A stretch of 11,114 nt of DNA. Origin: Pseudomonadota bacterium (GTDB lineage: Bacteria > BMS3Abin14). The notes under the pieces are model-generated. The model ran no database searches. It saw only the letters and a program-made list of their open reading frames with translations, and was not told the origin of the DNA. Location: NCBI GenBank assembly GCA_016937135.1, contig JAFGWO010000098.1, forward strand, positions 1 to 11,114, in the 5' to 3' direction. How positions within the stretch are numbered: the stretch's first letter is position 1; every line of letters begins with the position of its first letter. Below are positions 1 through 4,670 of this stretch, one piece after another. The translations under genes were made by a program, and so were the position numbers.

Positions 1-86
1 GTCTCCCGGCCGCCCGTCTGGCCGCCGCCCACGCCACCCTCAAGAGGCGGTCGAAAAAGAAGGACCTGGGGAGGGCAAGCGTCTGA
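1..86 (+). CDS. 3' end of an unidentified protein-coding gene (partial)
   Basis: One frame (codons from base 3) is open from the window edge to a TGA at 84-86. It encodes about 27 residues ending KKKDLGRASV. Nearly every codon in this frame ends in G or C, as in the confirmed genes of this window, while the other two frames lack that pattern. The peptide is alanine-rich and then basic (LKRRSKKK), as expected of a C-terminal tail. There is too little to name a family, and I do not recognise it. No T-rich terminator follows directly; the hairpin at 178-218 could serve weakly on this strand. Confidence 0.5.
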   Translation, partial: LPAARLAAAHATLKRRSKKKDLGRASV

Positions 87-97
87 GATGCGGTGAT

Positions 98-133
98 GCG
101 TAAAGCGTAAAGCGTAAAGGGTAAGGGCGTAAA
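98..133. repeat. Tandem heptamer repeat GCGTAAA
   Basis: GCGTAAA occurs three times without interruption (98-104, 105-111, 112-118). A degenerate unit GGGTAAG (119-125) and another exact unit (127-133) follow. It lies just after the stop of the upstream partial gene and contains no coding signal. Short heptamer arrays of this kind are common intergenic decoration in some deltaproteobacteria-like genomes; that comparison is from memory. Confidence 0.7.
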
Positions 134-177
134 GGCAATATTCATTCAGGCTGCGGTCCGAATCGTGAATTGATAGG

Positions 178-218
178 AAAAAAACGGGGCCACCGGAAAA
201 CATCCGGGGCCCCGTTTT
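178..218 (-). terminator. Rho-independent terminator for the GGT-family gene
   Basis: AAAACGGGGCC and GGCCCCGTTTT arms form a stem, extended inward by CCGG/CCGG pairs with one bulged A, around a loop of about seven bases. On the minus strand the stem is followed by seven T residues (complement of 178-184), the classic intrinsic-terminator arrangement. It lies about 140 bases beyond the stop codon of the minus-strand GGT-family gene. On the plus strand only four T residues follow, so it might act weakly in both directions. Confidence 0.7.
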
Positions 219-234
219 CAGTTCTGAAAAAAAA

Positions 235-255
235 CGTTTATCGTTTATCGTTGAT
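235..255. repeat. Second tandem heptamer, CGTTTAT
   Basis: CGTTTAT at 235-241 and 242-248 is followed by the variant CGTTGAT at 249-255. The unit length is again seven bases, as in the GCGTAAA array upstream, but the sequence differs. It sits between the terminator and repeat copy A and has no coding potential. Confidence 0.5.
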
Positions 256-260
256 AGGGT

Positions 261-323
261 CGCAAAAATCCTATTCGGGACTTTTTGCGCACCGGTTAGG
301 GAAAAGCGTCGTTTTCCCTTCCC
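261..323 (+). repeat. Dispersed hairpin repeat, copy A
   Basis: The element has two parts. Bases 261-289 form a hairpin with arms CGCAAAAA and CTTTTTGCG. Bases 299-318 form a second palindrome, GGGAAAA and TTTTCCC around GCGTCG. A 21-base block (300-320) recurs exactly on the opposite strand at 2268-2288. The 12-mer GGACTTTTTGCG (278-289) recurs at 2316-2327. The two copies flank the GGT-family gene in inverted orientation. I see no transposase or coding function, so it is probably a REP- or MITE-like intergenic repeat. Confidence 0.6.
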
Positions 324-358
324 TGTTCCCTTTTCGGTCTTCTCCCTTCGTGTTTCTC

Positions 359-2134
359 TCACCACCCCATCGCGTACCCCGTTTCAAGGCGGGCGGTTGA
401 AACTCCACTCAGGACCCCCGTTTCCCGGTCATATCGGATGCCCATTACCCGTCCGTGGCTCCACGGGCGGTCGATGATGACGTCGTGGCCGAGGTCCCTT
501 AGGGCCTGGATCAGGCTGTCCGGGACGTTTTCCTCGATGTGGAGGCCTCCTGGTTCCGCGGAGTGGGGGTAGAAAGATGCCGGGAAATGGCTCGAATGGA
601 ACGTCGGGGCGTCGACGGCTTCCTGCATGTCCATTCCAAAATCCACGCAGTTGAGAAAGAACTGAAGGGTCCATTGGTCCTGCTGGTCCCCCCCCGGCGT
701 CCCGAAAGCCATGAAGGGTTCCCCGTCCTTCAGAACAAGAGAAGGGGTAAGGGGGGTGCGGGGACGCTTGCCGGGGGCCAAAGCGTTGGCGTGATCAGGG
801 TCGAGATAGAACATCTGCATCCTTGATCCCAGGGGAAACCCGAGGCCGTCAATGACCGGGGAACTCGCGAACCATCCGCCGCTGGGCGTGGCGGCCAGCA
901 TGTTGCCCCATTGGTCCGCGGCGTCGAGGTGAGTCGTGTCGCCCTTGAAGGTCCCCGAGGGGTCTTCCCGGAAACGGGGGGTCTGAGCGGGCCGGTTCCC
1001 CGGGCGCAGCTCGAGGGAGGCTCTGGCAGGATCGATGAGCTTCCGGCGCTCGGCGGCGTACTCCCTGCTGAGAAGCCAGGGGAGGGGAACGTCCACGAAA
1101 TCGGGATCCCCATAGTATTTTTCCCGGTCAGCGAAAGCCAGTTTGGCGGTTTCCGCCAAAAGGTGGACGTATTCGGGGGAATTATGTCCCAGGGAAGGAA
1201 GGTCATACCCCTCGAGGATAGTCAGCTGCTGGAGGAAGACGGGTCCCTGGCACCAGGGTCCGCATTTGCAGACCTCCAGGCCGCGGTAGGACGCGCGGAC
1301 CGGCTCCTCCGCCCGGGTGGTATAAAGGGCGAGGTCGCGGGCGGTGATGAGTCCCCGGTTTTTCTTTCCCGTCGCATCCGGAAACTCGTTTTCAAAGATG
1401 AAGGACACGATCTTTTCCGCGATGGGCCCCTTGTAGAACACGTCCCTTGCCGCCGCCAGGGCCCCGACCCGTCCTTCCCGCCGGTTCCGGCTCTCCGCGT
1501 CCATCAGGGAACGGAACATTTTCCCCAGATCGGTCTGGATATAGATTTCACCCTCCGCAGGCACCCGGTCTTCCGGAAGGAAGGCCTTCACCGAAGTGGG
1601 CCATTCCTCCCGCCAGCGGGGGGAAAGAACCTCAATGGCCGAGCGCAGGCGGTCGTACATGGGGAAACCTTTTTCAGCCAGTTCCACCGAAGGGTCCAGG
1701 ACCTGGCCAAGGGTCATGGTCCCATAGGAGGAGAGGGCGGCGATCCAGGTCGAGACCGCGTCGGGGACCGCAGCCGCCAGGAGTCCTTCCCCCGGGATCG
1801 TGTCGATGCCGTTCTTCCGGAACCATTCGATGGTCGCGGCCTGCGGTGCGGGGCCCTGTCCCGACAGGGCGATGACCCTCTTCTCTTTAGCGAGATAAAC
1901 GAGGATGGGCACCTCCCCGCCGATCCCGTAGATGAAGGGCTCCAGGACCGAAAGGGCAAAACCCATGGCTACCCCGGCATCCACGGCATTGCCCCCTTCC
2001 TCGAGGATGTGGAGCCCGATCCGGCTGGCGAGATAATGTCCGCTGGTCACCATTCCGTGGGTCCCCATGATCACGGGACGGGTGCTGAAATTACGGGTGC
2101 ACGAACCGGCAAGGGAACTGAGGATATCGGCCAT
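359..2134 (-). CDS. Gamma-glutamyltranspeptidase-family Ntn hydrolase (YwrD/HpxW-like), 591 aa
   Basis: The gene encodes an autoprocessing N-terminal-nucleophile amidohydrolase of the gamma-glutamyltransferase fold. Start ATG 2134 is chosen because AGGAG sits seven bases upstream; an in-frame start at 2206 lacks such a site. Family features are VDAGVAMGFALSVLEP (51-66), the GDPDF segment (342-346), the processing and nucleophile motif GDTTHLDAADQWGNMLAATP (398-417; Thr400 predicted nucleophile), PGKRPRTPLTPSLV (454-467) and the GTPGGD loop (478-483). No signal peptide or membrane segment is visible, so it is probably cytoplasmic, unlike secreted GGTs. The usual RExAP or GRAP arginine that binds the gamma-glutamyl carboxylate reads SGQGPAP (91-97), and the small Ser-Gly-Gly oxyanion segment reads PWCQGP (293-298). 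The substrate may therefore not be glutathione. It is transcribed away from pckG. The family is firm; the substrate is unknown. Confidence 0.85.
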   Translation of the reverse strand: MADILSSLAGSCTRNFSTRPVIMGTHGMVTSGHYLASRIGLHILEEGGNAVDAGVAMGFALSVLEPFIYGIGGEVPILVYLAKEKRVIALSGQGPAPQAATIEWFRKNGIDTIPGEGLLAAAVPDAVSTWIAALSSYGTMTLGQVLDPSVELAEKGFPMYDRLRSAIEVLSPRWREEWPTSVKAFLPEDRVPAEGEIYIQTDLGKMFRSLMDAESRNRREGRVGALAAARDVFYKGPIAEKIVSFIFENEFPDATGKKNRGLITARDLALYTTRAEEPVRASYRGLEVCKCGPWCQGPVFLQQLTILEGYDLPSLGHNSPEYVHLLAETAKLAFADREKYYGDPDFVDVPLPWLLSREYAAERRKLIDPARASLELRPGNRPAQTPRFREDPSGTFKGDTTHLDAADQWGNMLAATPSGGWFASSPVIDGLGFPLGSRMQMFYLDPDHANALAPGKRPRTPLTPSLVLKDGEPFMAFGTPGGDQQDQWTLQFFLNCVDFGMDMQEAVDAPTFHSSHFPASFYPHSAEPGGLHIEENVPDSLIQALRDLGHDVIIDRPWSHGRVMGIRYDRETGVLSGVSTARLETGYAMGW

Positions 2135-2207
2135 GTGGCGTCTCCTTTGTTGCCGGGTAAAAAGGCCCGGCCCTGGTGGGTGCCGAAGAGAGCAAAAAAT
2201 CATCAAC

Positions 2208-2225
2208 GCGCCCCGGTCGGGGCGC
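2208..2225 (-). promoter_or_regulatory. GC-rich hairpin in the GGT-gene leader
   Basis: GCGCCCC and GGGGCGC form a perfect 7-bp stem with a four-base loop. Read on the minus strand, six T residues follow after an eight-base gap (complement of 2194-2199), about 60 bases before the GGT-family start codon. The gap is too long for a canonical terminator, but a leader attenuator or mRNA-stability hairpin is possible. Confidence 0.35.
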
Positions 2226-2227
2226 CC

Positions 2228-2260
2228 GGATCAAGGGCTCGGGTTGCAAGTCCTTGATCC
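2228..2260. repeat. 9-bp inverted repeat GGATCAAGG / CCTTGATCC
   Basis: Perfect arms at 2228-2236 and 2252-2260 are separated by 15 bases. It abuts repeat copy B and lies in the leader of the GGT-family gene on the minus strand. It could be an operator or a folded leader element; nothing in the window identifies a binding protein. Confidence 0.4.
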
Positions 2261-2264
2261 GTGA

Positions 2265-2327
2265 GGAAAGGGAAAACGACGCTTTTCCTTTCCGGGAAGC
2301 GTTAAGTCACGGATTGGACTTTTTGCG
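2265..2327 (-). repeat. Dispersed hairpin repeat, copy B (inverted relative to copy A)
   Basis: Read on the minus strand, CGCAAAAAGTCC (complement of 2316-2327) is followed by a long near-palindrome (complement of 2265-2293). The order and orientation match copy A. Bases 2268-2288 are the exact reverse complement of 300-320. Flanking segments at 2255-2264 and 2307-2314 (ATCCGTGA and TCACGGAT) extend the outer pairing. The paired A and B copies bracket the GGT-family gene. Confidence 0.6.
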
Positions 2328-2343
2328 ATCCTTTTAAAGCTCT

Positions 2344-2351
2344 ATTTTATA
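2344..2351 (-). promoter_or_regulatory. Possible -10 element for the GGT-family gene
   Basis: On the minus strand this reads TATAAAAT, a good -10 box in an otherwise GC-rich region. I see no convincing -35 hexamer 16-18 bases upstream. Transcription from here would give a leader of about 200 bases containing repeat copy B and the GC-rich hairpin. Confidence 0.3.
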
Positions 2352-2433
2352 CGGTAATCGGGTCAGGTGGGGGAACAAATCGGTTCCCAGGGAGAGGGAA
2401 GGGGACCAAACTTTTTCCGGGGCGCCCGATCCA

Positions 2434-2462
2434 TGGACATCGAAAAGGGAATTTGTTATAGG
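2434..2462 (+). promoter_or_regulatory. Probable sigma70-type promoter of pckG
   Basis: A -35 box TGGACA (2434-2439) and a -10 box TATAGG (2457-2462) are separated by 17 bases. The -10 is preceded by TGT, an extended -10 feature. The start codon lies about 120 bases downstream, leaving a moderately long leader. Confidence 0.45.
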
Positions 2463-2583
2463 GAAACCTCCGGTTATGGTCAAAACAGCATTACGAGGGC
2501 GTTGCCTGAGTGAGGGACCCTCCGGTTAAATCTTCAAGAAATCCTCGAAGAACAGCCGATTGCCAGGGACAGGAGAGAATTTG

Positions 2584-4395
2584 ATGGAGTTTCCATGCGG
2601 TCACAAAGGGCTGGTGAAATGGGTGGAGGAAACGGCCGCAATGTGCAGGCCGGAGAGGGTCCACTGGTGCGACGGATCCCGGAAGGAATACGACGAGGTA
2701 ATGGCGGAATCGGTGCGCAAGGGAAGCGCCGTGGCCCTGGAAAGGAGGCCGGACAGCTTTCTTTTCCGTTCCGATCCAAGCGACGTCGCGCGCGTCGAAT
2801 CACGGACCTACATCAGCACCTCCTCCCCGGAAGACGCCGGTCCCAACAATAACTGGATCCACCCCGACAAGCTCAAGGAAAAGATGCGGAAGCTGTACTC
2901 CGGGTGCATGCGTGGACGCACCCTTTACGTCATCCCCTTTTCCATGGGTCCTGTAGGATCCCCTCTCGCGAGAACGGGCATCCAGATCACAGACAGCCCT
3001 TACGTGGTTTGCAACATGCACATGATGACGCGGGTAGGAAACGAGGTAATAAAGGCCCTCGGCACCGATGGCGAGTTTATCCCCTGTCTTCACTCCGTGG
3101 GCTATCCCCTGAAGCCGGGCCAAAAGGACCTTCCATGGCCCTGCGCCCCCATGGAAGACAAATACATCAGCCATTTTCCGGAGGAAAACCTCATATGGTC
3201 CTACGGGTCGGGCTACGGCGGGAACGCTCTCCTGGGGAAAAAATGTCTCAGCCTCCGGATCGCCTCGAACATTGCCAGGCGGGAAGGCTGGATGGCCGAG
3301 CACATGCTCATCCTGCGGCTCATAAGCCCGGAGGGCAGGAAATACCACATTGCCGGTGCTTTTCCCTCCGCCTGCGGCAAAACCAACCTGTCCATGATCC
3401 AGCCGACCATCCCCGGGTGGAGGTCCGAGACCCTGGGCGATGACATCTGCTGGATGAAGATCCGGGAGGACGGACGCCTTCACGCCATCAACCCGGAGAC
3501 GGGGTTTTTCGGTGTCGCTCCCGGCACGGCCCGTTCCACCAATCCCGTGGCGATGGAGATGCTCGAGCGAAACACCATCTTCACCAACTGCGCCCTGACC
3601 GACGAGGGCAACGTCTGGTGGGAAGACATGGGGGAACCGATCCCGTCCCACGCCATCGATTGGAAGGGGAGGGATTGGAACCCGCAGAGCAACGAGCCCG
3701 CGGCCCATCCGAACGCCAGGTTCACCGTTCCCATCTCGCAATGTCCCACGAAAAGTCCCGATTGGGAGGATCCGGAGGGGGTTCCCATAGACATCATCCT
3801 TTTCGGAGGCAGACGTTCCGGAGTCATCCCTCTGGTCTGTGAATCCTTCGACTGGGACCATGGGGTGTTCATGGGGGCGACCGCTTCCTCCGAGGCGACC
3901 GCTGCCATTCTCGACAAGGTTGCCGCCGTCCGGAGGGACCCCTTCGCCATGAAACCCTTTTGCGGATACCATATGGGGGATTATTTCCAGCACTGGCTGG
4001 AAATGGGAGACCGGCTGGGGGACCGGGCGCCCCGGATCTTCTATGTCAACTGGTTCCGGAAGGACCCTAAAGGCCGGTTTCTCTGGCCGGGATTCGGGGA
4101 GAACAGCCGGATTCTGAAATGGATGTGCGACCGTCTGGAGAGGAAAGTGGAGGCTGTGCAAACCCCCGCCGGTCTTGTCCCCAGAGTTGAAGATATAGCC
4201 ACAAACGGTCTTTCCCTTGGAAAAGATGCTCTCCCTGAGTTGCTGAGGGTTTCCGCCCGGGATTGGGAGGGGGAGTTAGAGCCCATCCAGGACTTTTTTG
4301 GCGAACTGGGTTCCCGTCTTCCTTTGCGGCTCCGATACCAGCTGGAAGCCTTGAAAAGAAGGGTGAAGGACGGCAGATCCTGCCCCGAAGGGTGA
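2584..4395 (+). CDS. pckG: Phosphoenolpyruvate carboxykinase (GTP), 603 aa
   Basis: This cytoplasmic enzyme interconverts oxaloacetate plus GTP with phosphoenolpyruvate, CO2 and GDP. It links the C4 acid pool to gluconeogenesis or, in reverse, to anaplerosis. Start ATG 2584 has AGGAG eight bases upstream; in-frame TTG codons at 2560 and 2581 are less likely. Length is typical of the GTP-dependent family. Visible signatures are ARVESRT (69-75, substrate arginine), SYGSGYGGN (206-214), Mn ligands Lys220 and His240, P-loop GAFPSACGKTN (258-268) with the hyper-reactive Cys264, Mn ligand Asp287 in GDDI, PNARF (376-380; Asn377 and Arg379), FGGRRSGVIPLV (407-418) and the lid segment GATASSEATAA (431-441). 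All key residues are intact, so it should be active. A weak hairpin overlaps the stop codon. The next gene appears to have its own promoter. Confidence 0.97.
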   Translation: MEFPCGHKGLVKWVEETAAMCRPERVHWCDGSRKEYDEVMAESVRKGSAVALERRPDSFLFRSDPSDVARVESRTYISTSSPEDAGPNNNWIHPDKLKEKMRKLYSGCMRGRTLYVIPFSMGPVGSPLARTGIQITDSPYVVCNMHMMTRVGNEVIKALGTDGEFIPCLHSVGYPLKPGQKDLPWPCAPMEDKYISHFPEENLIWSYGSGYGGNALLGKKCLSLRIASNIARREGWMAEHMLILRLISPEGRKYHIAGAFPSACGKTNLSMIQPTIPGWRSETLGDDICWMKIREDGRLHAINPETGFFGVAPGTARSTNPVAMEMLERNTIFTNCALTDEGNVWWEDMGEPIPSHAIDWKGRDWNPQSNEPAAHPNARFTVPISQCPTKSPDWEDPEGVPIDIILFGGRRSGVIPLVCESFDWDHGVFMGATASSEATAAILDKVAAVRRDPFAMKPFCGYHMGDYFQHWLEMGDRLGDRAPRIFYVNWFRKDPKGRFLWPGFGENSRILKWMCDRLERKVEAVQTPAGLVPRVEDIATNGLSLGKDALPELLRVSARDWEGELEPIQDFFGELGSRLPLRLRYQLEALKRRVKDGRSCPEG

Positions 4396-4410
4396 GACCG
4401 GTCCGGTCTT
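4395..4410 (+). terminator. Weak hairpin at the pckG stop, possible terminator
   Basis: AGACCG and CGGTCT form a 6-bp stem with a three-base loop that begins inside the stop codon. A pyrimidine-rich stretch (TTCTCTCC) follows rather than a true T run. It may reduce read-through into the AAA+ gene, but it is not a strong intrinsic terminator. Confidence 0.3.
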
Positions 4411-4560
4411 TCTCTCCCTTGCATAATGGACAGGGTTAAGGTATAGTGCAACGGTTACTGAAAGGTTGGTTGCGTCAGAAAAGCCCCGCTTAACAGTCCG
4501 GCAAGGTTCCATTCCGCTTCCAAACCCCGCCAGGAAGAGGTACCGGCAGGACGTTTTGGG

Positions 4561-4590
4561 TTGACAGGAACGGGGTTCATATACTAAATA
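4561..4590 (+). promoter_or_regulatory. Probable sigma70-type promoter of the AAA+ / GntR / oxidoreductase cluster
   Basis: There is a perfect -35 hexamer TTGACA at 4561-4566. The best-spaced -10 is TAAATA at 4585-4590 (18-base spacer). TACTAA at 4582-4587 (15 bases) is an alternative, and TATACT at 4580-4585 looks better but is too close (13 bases). The AT-rich stretch stands out from the GC-rich surroundings. The GntR-type operator begins one base after the -10, where bound repressor would block RNA polymerase. Confidence 0.55.
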
Positions 4591-4591
4591 T

Positions 4592-4602
4592 TGGTCTGAC
4601 CA
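4592..4602. promoter_or_regulatory. FadR/PdhR-type GntR operator
   Basis: TGGTCTGACCA is a perfect 11-base palindrome in the context ATTGGTCTGACCAT. Operators of the FadR subfamily of GntR regulators follow TGGTnnnACCA; PdhR sites read roughly ATTGGTnnnACCAAT and FadR sites contain TGGTCnGACC. The site overlaps the predicted transcription start, consistent with repression. The half-site GGTCTGA repeats 25 bases downstream at 4618-4624. A FadR-type regulator is encoded two genes into the same cluster and is the obvious candidate ligand. Confidence 0.6.
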
Positions 4603-4670
4603 TCCTACATTTTTAAAGGTCTGATCTGTATCCCGAAACCCATCAGCTAACGAAAGTGATTGGGAGGCTT

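Larger units (their letters stand above)
2135..2583. other. Divergent intergenic region between the GGT-family gene and pckG
   Basis: This 449-base gap separates two divergently transcribed genes. The GGT-proximal half carries the hairpin, the inverted repeats and the candidate minus-strand -10 listed separately. The pckG-proximal part carries the candidate plus-strand promoter. I found no small ORF with a ribosome site and no tRNA in it. The part from 2352 to 2433 shows nothing I can name. Confidence 0.6.

Noticed and set aside
261..323. CRISPR array or insertion sequence made from the repeat copies and heptamers
   Set aside because: There is no series of equal-length repeats with unique spacers, no cas gene, no transposase and no target-site duplication. 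Only two diverged hairpin copies and short period-7 repeats are present.
911..2257. A long plus-strand open frame opposite the GGT-family gene
   Set aside because: The minus-strand product has clear family motifs and a good ribosome site. The plus-strand translation is Gly/Pro/Arg-rich without motifs, which is typical of a shadow frame.
2560..2583. Upstream TTG starts for pckG
   Set aside because: AGGAG at 2571-2575 is ideally spaced for ATG 2584 and would lie inside the coding sequence if TTG 2560 were used.
2800..4161. A long minus-strand open frame opposite pckG
   Set aside because: pckG is unambiguous on the plus strand with every catalytic motif. The opposite frame has no domain or ribosome site.
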